NCBI GenBank assembly: GCA_905197665.1
Contig: CAJJZP010000033.1
Span: forward strand, 1 to 8,415
From: an uncultured Collinsella sp.
GTDB taxonomy: Bacteria; Actinomycetota; Coriobacteriia; Coriobacteriales; Coriobacteriaceae
DNA: 8,415 nucleotides
Direction of reading: 5' to 3'
Shown piece after piece: positions 1 through 6,165 of the stretch. The translations under genes were made by a program, and so were the position numbers. The notes below the pieces were generated by a model, which searched no databases, was not told the origin of the DNA, and saw only the letters and a list, made by a program, of their open reading frames with translations. Numbering within the stretch: position 1 is the stretch's first letter; the number at the start of each line of letters is the position of its first letter.

Positions 1-647
1 AGCTCGTTCACCCGCTCGACGATGCGGCGCTGCTCGGCGAGAGGCGGGAGGGGGATAAGCAGGCCCGCTGCCTTGGTAGCACTTAGCCCCTCCTTGGTCG
101 CCCCAACTTGGCCAACCATTATTTCCGACTGTACTAGAGGTGAAATGATTGCCGTGTGCAGGTATCCGCTGACGATTTGAAGCACAGGTCTCATAACTAG
201 CACATGCTGATTTACATCGGCATCTCCGAATGCGTTGGGGACGATTGCGCAACGGCCGATCGATGCCCCCGTGATGTTGAGTAGCATGTCATTTGGCAGC
301 ACGTGGCTTCCGCGCCTACTAAACAACGAGCGCGAGAAATGTGCAACGTCGTCAAGCCTGAGCCCCTCGTTATGAACATTCTGGGATCTGATTAGCATTG
401 GGCCTTCGTCTTGGTAAACCTTTCGGCCGCCCACAGGTGTGCTTCCGGAGCCCATCTTGGTGAAAAAGGGTGAAAGTCTCGTCCAGCACCACCCCTCGGG
501 CAGCTCCTCAAACGGCACCTCATCCGCGATACACCTATCGCTGATCACGTGCCCCTTAGCGTCCACCCTCTTCTCATAGGGGGAGCCATCGGAACCGATC
601 AGACGTTCAATTGTGTTTGCAACAAGCGTTGTAAAATCTAGTGACAT
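1..647 (-). CDS. hsdS: Type I restriction-modification specificity subunit HsdS, incomplete at window edge
   Basis: HsdS supplies the DNA target recognition domains (TRDs) of a type I restriction-modification complex and works with HsdM and HsdR. The 215 codons visible have no stop, so the 3' part lies beyond the left edge. After a short leader (residues 1-17) come a linker-like stretch (DGSPYEK, then DEVPFEELPEGW at about 45-56), a TRD with GSTPVGG, MLIRSQNV, LLNITGASIGR and DVNQHV, and the family signature IPLPPLAEQRRIVERV at about 197-212. All are typical of the HsdS family. The PYEK/PFE.LPEGW block normally follows a longer N-terminal helix or sits between the two TRDs, so this copy seems to lack the usual N-terminus. 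ATG at 645-647 is chosen; an in-frame ATG at 651-653 is equally possible, and neither has a strong ribosome binding site. No hsdM lies upstream on this strand; the next gene is divergent. HsdS identity is strong; whether it is functional is open. Confidence 0.9.
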   Translation of the reverse strand, partial: MSLDFTTLVANTIERLIGSDGSPYEKRVDAKGHVISDRCIADEVPFEELPEGWCWTRLSPFFTKMGSGSTPVGGRKVYQDEGPMLIRSQNVHNEGLRLDDVAHFSRSLFSRRGSHVLPNDMLLNITGASIGRCAIVPNAFGDADVNQHVLVMRPVLQIVSGYLHTAIISPLVQSEIMVGQVGATKEGLSATKAAGLLIPLPPLAEQRRIVERVNE

Positions 648-696
648 GAGCATCCCGGTTGCTTCTGTGCTTCGATGCTCTTGTCTTTAGCGCCCT

Positions 697-718
697 CCGT
701 TCAGTGGAGGACTGACGG
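697..718. repeat. Inverted repeat between the divergent hsdS and DUF262 genes
   Basis: TCAGT (701-705) and ACTGA (711-715) flank GGAGG. The arms extend outward as CCG (697-699) and CGG (716-718) with one bulged T, giving an 8-bp imperfect stem. A competing 5-bp stem pairs CCTCC (694-698) with GGAGG (706-710). It lies in the 108-bp space between the two starts, so it could be an operator or a leader hairpin. No clear -35/-10 pair was found for either gene. Confidence 0.4.
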
Positions 719-755
719 TAGGTGACGTAAAACAAGAAAAAGGGAGCAAACGCAA

Positions 756-2879
756 ATGAAAGCAACCGAAGCGAATCTGCTCGACCTTATGGGCGTGGCG
801 AAGATGCAGTTCGTCATTCCTGTGTACCAGCGAGTTTACTCGTGGAGCGTAAAAGAGTGCGAAGTGCTTTGGGAGGACGTTATGCGAGCGGGTCGTGATG
901 GCGTGTCGCACTTCGTGGGGTCGATGCTTTATATCCCCGAGTCCGAGAGCTCTGCCACGAGTATTTCGCGCGTGCTTCTGATTGACGGGCAGCAGCGCAT
1001 GACGACGTTTTCGTTGATGATTGCAGCTTTGGCTGACTATTTGGAGAGCAACCCCGACAAGGCCGGCTTCCTTGGCGATCTCAAGATTTCAGCGCTGCGG
1101 AAGAACTACCTCTTTAACGATGATGACTACAACGGTCTGGCGCGCTACAAGCTGGTGCTCTCGCAGGACGATAAAGAGACACTGTTCTCCATCGTGTCTG
1201 AGTCTCCCGTGCCAGATGAAAAATCGGATCGGATCGTCGAGAACCATGCGTTCTTCCGCGAGAAGATGCACGGGAAATCATTCGACCCTGCAAGGCTTTG
1301 GGCGGGGCTAAACCGCGTGCAAGTCATCGACACTAAGCTCACCGCTGGCGTTGATAATGCCCAGCTCATATTTGAGTCCATGAACTCCAAGGGTAAGCCG
1401 CTCACGCCTATTGACCTCATTCGTAACTACGTTCTTATGTCGCTTCCCAACGACGAGCAGACCAAGCTCTACGAGGGTTACTGGCATCCGCTCGAGCGCT
1501 TGTTCGGAAAAGGCGGCGAGGAAGAGTTCAATGCATTTATCTGGTACTGGCCGTGGCTCAAGGTTCCCAATAGGATGCCGAAGGAAAACGAGGCCTACCA
1601 CGAGTTCAAACGCTATTTCGCTGATGACTACGATGGAGATACCGAGGGCCTGCTGAAGGAGCTCCGCGAATATGCGCAGAGATATGCCAGGCTGTTCCTT
1701 GGCGAGGAAAAAGACGAGGGGCTGCGCCGAGTGTTCGGCAGGATTACCTGTCTTTATGTGAAACCGGTCAGACCTTTGCTGATGCTGCTTTACTCGGTTT
1801 ATGAAGGAGGCAGGATTGACCGCAATGCGTTTCTTCGTATCTGCGAGACTATCGAGTCGTTTCTGTTCAGGCGGGCGGTTTGCGGCAGGCTTACCACGGG
1901 CCTAAATAATTTCTTTGCCGGCATGTATCGCAATCTCGAGCAGCAGGACGATATAGAGGAGTACGTTACGGCGATGCTCCTTATCCATAGCAGTGGTATG
2001 ACCGCGTACTTCCCGACGGACGAACATTTTGTCGAGGAGTTTAAGACGCGTGACTGCTACAACCGCTTCTCTAAAAAGCGCTATTACCTGGAACGCATGG
2101 AGAACTGGCACCATCCGAAGGAGTCCATCTCGGCTGACGATTACCAGATCGAGCACGTCATGCCCCAGACGATTGATGATGAGCACGGTTGGAAGAAATC
2201 GCTTGGCGAGAACTGGGAAGACATCCACGACAGGCTGTGCAACAACTTGGGAAATCTAACGCTGACGGGCTACAACCAGGAGTACTCAAACCGGTCGTTC
2301 TCGGACAAGCTCAATCTTCCGAACGTGGGACTTATGTGCAGCCCACTCTACCTAAACAAGTCGATCGCCTCGCATGAAAAATGGGGCGAGGAGGAGATTA
2401 GGCAGCGTGCGGACGAGCTGGCGAAAGAGGCGTGCAAGATATGGAAGTACCCCGATCTTCCGGCAGATGTCGTCGACAAGTATCGCCCCTCTCGCGGGGA
2501 GTCTGACGAGGCTCCTGTCTGGACTCTGCAGGAGAATCACCCCACTTTTGCTGAAGGCGGACTCAACCAGAAGCTTTTCGATGAGGTGCGCGAGTCTGTT
2601 CTGAGTGGTAACCCTTCGTGGGAGTTCTATATAGCCAAGTACTATGTAGGCTTCAGGTCGGGCAAGCGAAAACTGCATGCCGTTCTAGATGGCAGGACCA
2701 GCAACGGTGGTTGGATTGCCGTCGGCCTGGCAAAGAGTGTGGACGAGCTGATTGACCCGGAGGCCATGTGCCAGGACAAGCGCACACAGGGCGGATTTGG
2801 GCCGGGTATGCCGACCTATGTTGCACTCCGTGGCGCTGACGATATCCCTGCGGTGCTCGATCTCATAAAGCAGTGCTAG
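756..2879 (+). CDS. GmrSD-type DUF262/DUF1524 restriction nuclease, single chain (707 aa)
   Basis: This is a complete protein of the family of type IV-like restriction enzymes that use a DUF262 (GmrS-like, ParB-fold) NTPase half and a DUF1524 (GmrD-like, HNH) nuclease half. Visible DUF262 motifs are IPVYQRVYSW (21-30), LIDGQQRMTT (75-84) and FESMNSKGKPLTPIDLIRN (206-224). The nuclease motif is IEHVMPQT (465-472, with H467 as likely catalytic His), then NNLGNLTLTGYN (496-507) and SNRSF (511-515). Residues about 605-705 resemble the DUF5655 tail often attached to such proteins. All key motifs are intact, so it should be active. AGGGAG at 741-746 lies 9 nt before the ATG and supports this start. 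Known family members cut or restrict foreign, often modified, DNA; the substrate here cannot be read from sequence. It lies head-to-head with hsdS, as expected in a defence cluster, and ends at a strong hairpin. Confidence 0.92.
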   Translation: MKATEANLLDLMGVAKMQFVIPVYQRVYSWSVKECEVLWEDVMRAGRDGVSHFVGSMLYIPESESSATSISRVLLIDGQQRMTTFSLMIAALADYLESNPDKAGFLGDLKISALRKNYLFNDDDYNGLARYKLVLSQDDKETLFSIVSESPVPDEKSDRIVENHAFFREKMHGKSFDPARLWAGLNRVQVIDTKLTAGVDNAQLIFESMNSKGKPLTPIDLIRNYVLMSLPNDEQTKLYEGYWHPLERLFGKGGEEEFNAFIWYWPWLKVPNRMPKENEAYHEFKRYFADDYDGDTEGLLKELREYAQRYARLFLGEEKDEGLRRVFGRITCLYVKPVRPLLMLLYSVYEGGRIDRNAFLRICETIESFLFRRAVCGRLTTGLNNFFAGMYRNLEQQDDIEEYVTAMLLIHSSGMTAYFPTDEHFVEEFKTRDCYNRFSKKRYYLERMENWHHPKESISADDYQIEHVMPQTIDDEHGWKKSLGENWEDIHDRLCNNLGNLTLTGYNQEYSNRSFSDKLNLPNVGLMCSPLYLNKSIASHEKWGEEEIRQRADELAKEACKIWKYPDLPADVVDKYRPSRGESDEAPVWTLQENHPTFAEGGLNQKLFDEVRESVLSGNPSWEFYIAKYYVGFRSGKRKLHAVLDGRTSNGGWIAVGLAKSVDELIDPEAMCQDKRTQGGFGPGMPTYVALRGADDIPAVLDLIKQC

Positions 2880-2882
2880 GTT

Positions 2883-2911
2883 AAGGGCCGGGAATCTAAT
2901 TCCCGGCCCTT
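2883..2911. terminator. Perfect 13-bp hairpin after the DUF262 gene
   Basis: AAGGGCCGGGAAT (2883-2895), a CTA loop and ATTCCCGGCCCTT (2899-2911) form a perfect stem starting 4 nt after the stop codon. It is followed by only two T residues within the stem and no further T-run on the + strand. On the minus strand the stem also ends in TT. It lies between converging genes, so it may terminate both. Confidence 0.75.
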
Positions 2912-2946
2912 GCCAGCTCAAAATCGTCGATGGCTCGTCCGCCCGT

Positions 2947-3327
2947 CTACACCCTTACGATCCCGCGGGCCGCACTTAGTAGCTCGTACACCCTCTGGCT
3001 CCACTGGTGCAGCTCGGCGCCCTCGCAGAAACATTTGCGGGCAAAGGCTCCGGACCCGCTTGCGACACACGCGCTGTCGGCAAAGAGCTTCCAGTTAGAC
3101 GGCTCGCGCGAGTCGTCTCCGAGCAGCTTGATCTGCAGCACATGCTGATTGCCGGCAGCACAGAGCTCTTCCTCGAGCTTCTGTACCGTAAAGCGCATCT
3201 GGTGGGAGAGGCTGCTCTTGACCATGGCCGAGGCGTAGCCATTTGGCTTATCCAGAAGATGTATGTGATTCGGTTTGACGACCAGGTTGTGGAAGTTGCG
3301 CTCGCTGCGCACGGAGAAATTGTCCAT
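2947..3327 (-). CDS. Hypothetical protein, 126 aa, function unknown
   Basis: I do not recognise this protein. The reading frame stays open upstream to 3600, but ATG at 3325-3327 is preferred because AAAGGAG lies 5 nt upstream of it, the best ribosome binding site in the region. The protein is soluble by inspection, with no signal peptide or membrane segment. It has a probable helix at about 32-58, three cysteines near 87-101 (CV, then KCFC), and a second probable helix near 104-121. The string VVKPNHIHLL (16-25) resembles the His-x-His block of REP-associated Y1 transposases. The rest, including any catalytic tyrosine context, does not match, and 126 aa is short for that family. It converges on the DUF262 gene, and its upstream region is the repeat-rich gap shared with the divergent ATPase gene. 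The gene is probably real because of the ribosome binding site, but its role is open. Confidence 0.6.
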   Translation of the reverse strand: MDNFSVRSERNFHNLVVKPNHIHLLDKPNGYASAMVKSSLSHQMRFTVQKLEEELCAAGNQHVLQIKLLGDDSREPSNWKLFADSACVASGSGAFARKCFCEGAELHQWSQRVYELLSAARGIVRV

Positions 3328-3425
3328 ACGGACTCCTTTCATCGATGTTGGCAGGGCCACCGTGCCTCTTGGCCGGTTGGCGTCGGGATCGTGGAGCCAA
3401 CTCTCTACCCCGACTCTGGATAAAA

Positions 3426-3448
3426 CGTGCCCGCTCCTTGCAGGCACG
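3426..3448. repeat. Hairpin in the intergenic region
   Basis: CGTGCC (3426-3431) pairs with GGCACG (3443-3448). Inside, GC (3433-3434) pairs with GC (3440-3441) after one mismatch, leaving a short loop. No T-run follows, so it is not a standard terminator. It could be part of the 5' leader of the minus-strand 126-aa gene. Confidence 0.45.
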
Positions 3449-3483
3449 ATGGAGTCTATCAACGTGTACGGACAGAAATCAAG

Positions 3484-3528
3484 CGCCGCCTGCGAAATGA
3501 CGCGCGGGCGGCGTTTGTTTTCGCCGCC
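3484..3528. terminator. Terminator-like GC stem with an overlapping alternative stem
   Basis: CGCCGCC (3484-3490) can pair with GGCGGCG (3507-3513), followed by TTTGTTTT, which looks like a + strand intrinsic terminator. The same GGCGGCG can instead pair with a second CGCCGCC (3522-3528), burying the T-rich stretch in the loop. The two stems exclude each other, as in attenuators. No + strand gene lies between the DUF262 terminator and this point, so its target transcript is unclear. It may insulate the ATPase promoter or act in the minus-strand leader. Confidence 0.5.
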
Positions 3529-3546
3529 TGCTGTTAAGCTTAAAAT

Positions 3547-3678
3547 CGAAAAAGTGTCGAAATATCCCGTGTAAAAGTACGAAAAAGTGTCGTAATACAC
3601 ACTTTAAAACAACGAAAAAGTGTCGAAATAAGCACCTAACAACTACGGAAAAGTGTATCCTAGTGCTAAAACAGCACG
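3547..3678 (+). repeat. Four direct repeats with an exact 33-bp period upstream of the ATPase gene
   Basis: The 13-bp core CGAAAAAGTGTCG begins at 3547, 3580 and 3613. A diverged copy, CGGAAAAGTGTAT, begins at 3646. The cores are followed by AAATA, TAATA and AAATA in the first three copies. The remaining part of each 33-bp unit varies, so the selected part is the core. The spacing of 33 bp is about three helical turns, placing the copies on roughly the same DNA face. The core has CGA and TCG at its ends around an AAAAGTG centre. A reversed ACACTTT (3599-3605) faces the second copy. The last copy overlaps the likely -10 box and ends 17 bp before the ATPase start, so an operator array is the best reading. 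It is not a CRISPR array: units are too short and there are no unique spacers of constant length between long repeats. Confidence 0.88.
3656..3661 (+). promoter_or_regulatory. Possible -10 box of the ATPase gene
   Basis: TATCCT lies within the fourth, diverged 33-bp repeat and would start transcription about 29 nt before the ATG at 3696. No good -35 hexamer sits 16-18 nt upstream, so activation by a factor bound at the repeats is possible. A short dyad GTGCT/AGCAC (3663-3677) follows directly and could also bind a regulator. Confidence 0.3.
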
Positions 3679-3695
3679 TAATAAGGGGTATGCTT

Positions 3696-5018
3696 ATGCT
3701 GCAGAGAAAAGCGAAAGCACAGTTTGAATCTTGGCTTGCCTCGTCGCCCAACAAGGCTCTTTTGGTCAAGGGCGCCCGACAGGTAGGAAAGTCATATTTG
3801 GTCAACGTCTTTGCAAGCGAATCGTTCGAAAATGTCGTGACGTTCGACCTTATCGCCGACGCGTCCGTGCGCGATTCGTTTTTGGCGGCGAAAAGTGCGG
3901 ACGACCTGCTTATGCGCATGTCTATTGCTGCGACGCAGCCGATGGTTGCGAACAAGACCGTCGTGGTTATCGACGAGGTACAGCGATGCCCCAATGTGGT
4001 GACGTTTATCAAATACCTGGTCCAGCGCGGCGACTTTCGATACATCCTTACCGGATCGCTCCTTGGTGTTGAGCTCGAGGGCATAGATTCCCTGCCGGTG
4101 GGGTATGTCGAGCAGGTCCAGATGTACCCGCTCGACTTTGAGGAGTTTTGCTGGGCAAATGGCGTTGGTGCCAGCGTGTTTGACATGCTCAGGGGCTGCC
4201 TAAAGGATGAAGGGGAGCTCCCCGGCTACCTGTATGACCGCTTGCTCGATCTGTTCCATCAGTATGTGGTGGTGGGAGGCATGCCCGACGCGGTCAATTC
4301 CTTCTCGGCGACGCGCAATGTCGACGAGGTTCGAAACATTCACCGCGATCTTCACGCCCTGTATCGCGATGACATCGCAAAGTACGCTCCGCCCGAGCTA
4401 CGCTTGGTTATTCGAGATATCTATGATTTGATTCCCAGCGAGGCCGGCTCCAAAAACAAGCGATTCAAGCTGTCGTCGATTAACGGTGTCAAACGTTTTT
4501 CGCAAGTGACAGATCATTTTCTCTGGTTATCGGAGGCGGGTGTCGCGCTTCCCGTGTATAACGTAACGGCGCCCGTGGCACCCCTTTTATTGGGGGAGCA
4601 GCGAAATCTATTTAAGCTGTTTTACCTGGACACCGGAATGCTCATGTCGTCGTATTCCAAAAAGGTCGCCCAAGGCGTTTTTGATGGGGAGGCGGAAGAC
4701 GCCTTTGGCATGAATATGGGGGCGGCGTTTGAGGGCTTCGTCGCCCAAGAGCTCAAAGCTCATGGATTCAGATTGCGCTACTTTACGTCGAAAAAGGTCG
4801 GCGAGCTCGATTTTGTGGAAGAGACGTTCGATGGGGAAGTGCTCGCCATCGAGGTCAAGTCGGGCAAGAGCTTTAAGGCCCACGCGGCGCTCGATAACGC
4901 ACTGGCAACGAAGGGCTACGGAATCGATCGCGCCCTGGTACTTGCGGAATGTAATCTTCACCGCGATGGTGACGTGCTGTATCTGCCCATCTTTATGGCA
5001 GGGTTTTTGGAGCCGTAA
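3696..5018 (+). CDS. AAA ATPase with DUF4143 C-terminal domain (440 aa)
   Basis: The AAA_14/DUF4143 family of bacterial ATPases has no settled function. The N-terminal domain shows Walker A GARQVGKS (26-33, K32), Walker B VVVIDEVQ (89-96, D93/E94) and the sensor-like LTGS. These are followed by the family block SLPVGYVEQVQMYPLDFEEF and by GGMPDAV in the middle. The C-terminal DUF4143 part has YLDTGML, a GAAFEGFVAQEL helix and a PD-(D/E)XK-like pair, ELDF (D372) and EVKSGK (E386, K388). All motifs are intact and the length is normal for the family. The frame is open to a GTG at 3663 and has ATGs at 3690 and 3696. ATG 3696 is chosen because AAGGGG lies 7 nt upstream, whereas it almost touches the first ATG. 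It appears monocistronic, with its own upstream repeat array and a downstream hairpin. An HsdR- or toxin-like role has not been shown and is not claimed. Confidence 0.92.
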   Translation: MLQRKAKAQFESWLASSPNKALLVKGARQVGKSYLVNVFASESFENVVTFDLIADASVRDSFLAAKSADDLLMRMSIAATQPMVANKTVVVIDEVQRCPNVVTFIKYLVQRGDFRYILTGSLLGVELEGIDSLPVGYVEQVQMYPLDFEEFCWANGVGASVFDMLRGCLKDEGELPGYLYDRLLDLFHQYVVVGGMPDAVNSFSATRNVDEVRNIHRDLHALYRDDIAKYAPPELRLVIRDIYDLIPSEAGSKNKRFKLSSINGVKRFSQVTDHFLWLSEAGVALPVYNVTAPVAPLLLGEQRNLFKLFYLDTGMLMSSYSKKVAQGVFDGEAEDAFGMNMGAAFEGFVAQELKAHGFRLRYFTSKKVGELDFVEETFDGEVLAIEVKSGKSFKAHAALDNALATKGYGIDRALVLAECNLHRDGDVLYLPIFMAGFLEP

Positions 5019-5024
5019 CGTGCC

Positions 5025-5048
5025 GCCGGCTCTTCCGGCCTTCCCTTA
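5025..5048 (+). terminator. Probable terminator of the ATPase gene
   Basis: GCCGG (5025-5029), loop CTCTT and CCGGC (5035-5039) form a stem 6 nt after the ATPase stop, followed by CTTCCCTTAA, a weak T-rich tail. The gene on the other strand ends at 5056, so the hairpin lies between convergent genes. Confidence 0.55.
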
Positions 5049-5055
5049 ACCCTCG

Positions 5056-6042
5056 CTACTCGTCGTCCCCGTCGTTGGGGTCGCCCTTGAGGGTGTTGAT
5101 GTCCAGGTACTCGTCATCGTTCTCTTTTTGCTGGGTCTCCGACTCCGCTTGGGTGGGGCCGGAGAACAGCCGGAATCCCTCAAACGCAATGACACCGAGC
5201 AGGGCAATGACAATGGCGATAAAGGCAACCTTGACTGCCTGCGGAAATTCCGAAAAACGCAGCGCCTTTTCCTCGGCGTAATAATCGGCGAAGCGCTCTT
5301 CGCCCGTGCTTTTGGTATACGCCGGTGCGGACGCGGCCTCCGGGTCATATTCCGGTGCAGGCGTGGCGGCGTACGGATCGTTGAGATAATCGCTCGATGT
5401 GGTGCCATAATCCTCGGTCTCGATGCGACCGGCGTCAGCATAGCCATCGGAATAATCGGAATATGCCGCACCGCCCTCATAGCCCGCGGCGCTCGTGTTG
5501 GCGGCAAAAAGCGGGTTAACTGGAACGTCGAGCGCCGGCATGCCGGTAGAGGTCTCATCCAGATCGGCTGCAGCCCAGGAATCGTAGGCAACCTGATGGG
5601 CAACGGGCTCATCGAGCCTTGTGACCGGAGGCTTGCGTGCCGCAGGAACAGGCAACTGCTGGGCGCTGTACATAACGGTGCTGTCGGGCGATTTGCTCTG
5701 CGTCGCTGCAGCGAGAAACGCCGCCGTCTCGGACGGGTCGCTTGCGGGGCGGGGAGTGGGCGTGGGCGCCGAAGTGGGTGTGGGCGCAGACGCGGGCGTC
5801 GAAACAGGCGACTGCGCAGGAGCCGGCGCAGATGCGGGCTTAGGCGCAAGTGCGGGATTGGGGCTTGACGGGCGAGCCCCGCCGCCCATGAGTTCGTCGG
5901 CGGTCCACGGGCGATCATCCATCACGTCGTCAAGGCTCAGCGAAAACAAGTCGTCTTCACCCTCATCGAACATGCGGTGCACATGTCCACCAATTGCCGG
6001 AATCAATCCGCGACCGGTGCACGATGCCTTGCTCAACGCCAT
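5056..6042 (-). CDS. Pro/Ala-rich acidic protein with one C-terminal membrane helix (328 aa), unknown function
   Basis: I do not recognise this protein. ATG at 6040-6042 is chosen because AAAGGGTGG lies 6 nt upstream and a TATAAT box lies at the right distance; the open frame extends 32 codons further without a ribosome binding site. Layout: a less repetitive N-terminal segment (1-53) with acidic EGEDD and DDVMDDRPW; a Pro/Ala/Ser/Thr low-complexity linker (about 57-104); a Tyr/Asp/Ser-rich acidic stretch (about 187-260, with repeated YSDYSDGY-like pieces); one hydrophobic helix (about 269-290); and a short strongly acidic tail (about 296-328). With no N-terminal signal, the helix would act as a late anchor, leaving most of the chain on the cytoplasmic side and a small acidic tail outside. 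This orientation is inferred. Such layout occurs in cell-envelope and cell-division accessory proteins, but nothing specific supports either role. Confidence 0.8.
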   Translation of the reverse strand: MALSKASCTGRGLIPAIGGHVHRMFDEGEDDLFSLSLDDVMDDRPWTADELMGGGARPSSPNPALAPKPASAPAPAQSPVSTPASAPTPTSAPTPTPRPASDPSETAAFLAAATQSKSPDSTVMYSAQQLPVPAARKPPVTRLDEPVAHQVAYDSWAAADLDETSTGMPALDVPVNPLFAANTSAAGYEGGAAYSDYSDGYADAGRIETEDYGTTSSDYLNDPYAATPAPEYDPEAASAPAYTKSTGEERFADYYAEEKALRFSEFPQAVKVAFIAIVIALLGVIAFEGFRLFSGPTQAESETQQKENDDEYLDINTLKGDPNDGDDE

Positions 6043-6076
6043 TCTGTTCCACCCTTTCGAAATACTAATGACATCG

Positions 6077-6082
6077 ATTATA
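6077..6082 (-). promoter_or_regulatory. -10 box for the membrane protein gene
   Basis: On the minus strand this reads TATAAT, a perfect consensus -10. Transcription would begin near 6070 and give a leader of about 28 nt before the ATG at 6042. The -35 region is poor (ACCGAG or a neighbour at 17-19 nt). It suggests this gene can be transcribed separately from the regulator gene 123 bp upstream. Confidence 0.5.
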
Positions 6083-6165
6083 TGGAACTTCCCAAGCGGC
6101 TCGGTCTTGGATTCGAGCTTTCCAGAACTCGCGCCCAAAAGGGGAGGGGCAATCTAGGCGAGTGC

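Larger units (their letters stand above)
3328..3695. other. 368-bp intergenic region between divergent genes
   Basis: No convincing gene was found here on either strand. The minus-strand frame upstream of the 126-aa gene is open but has no good start site. The left half holds a hairpin and GC-rich alternative stems. The right half is AT-rich and holds a 33-bp-period repeat array that runs to the ATPase start. It is likely to carry the promoters of both flanking genes. Confidence 0.7.

Noticed and set aside
648..690. C-terminal remnant of hsdM overlapping the hsdS start
   Set aside because: A minus-strand frame runs to a stop at the hsdS start, but it is preceded by a stop after about 18 codons and shows no HsdM motif, so it gives no support.
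3007..3423. Plus-strand open frame of 138 codons opposite the 126-aa gene
   Set aside because: The minus-strand frame has the better ribosome binding site; the plus-strand frame reads as its shadow and lacks a start signal.
3328..3480. T-box leader or tRNA in the gap upstream of the 126-aa gene
   Set aside because: I looked for the conserved T-box sequence and for a cloverleaf with CCA-ready acceptor stem on both strands and found neither.
3547..3678. CRISPR array
   Set aside because: Repeat cores are only about 13 bp, the period is 33 bp and the filler is AT-rich without unique long spacers; no cas gene is in the window.
3479..4186. Minus-strand open frame with an 11-residue repeat (RHFF-like units)
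   Set aside because: The 11-residue repeat is only the translation of the 33-bp DNA repeats, and the frame runs antisense to the ATPase gene.
5128..5868. Plus-strand Arg/Gly-rich open frame opposite the membrane protein gene
   Set aside because: The Arg/Gly-rich stretch mirrors the Pro/Ala codons of the minus-strand gene, which has a start signal, promoter and membrane helix; this frame has none.
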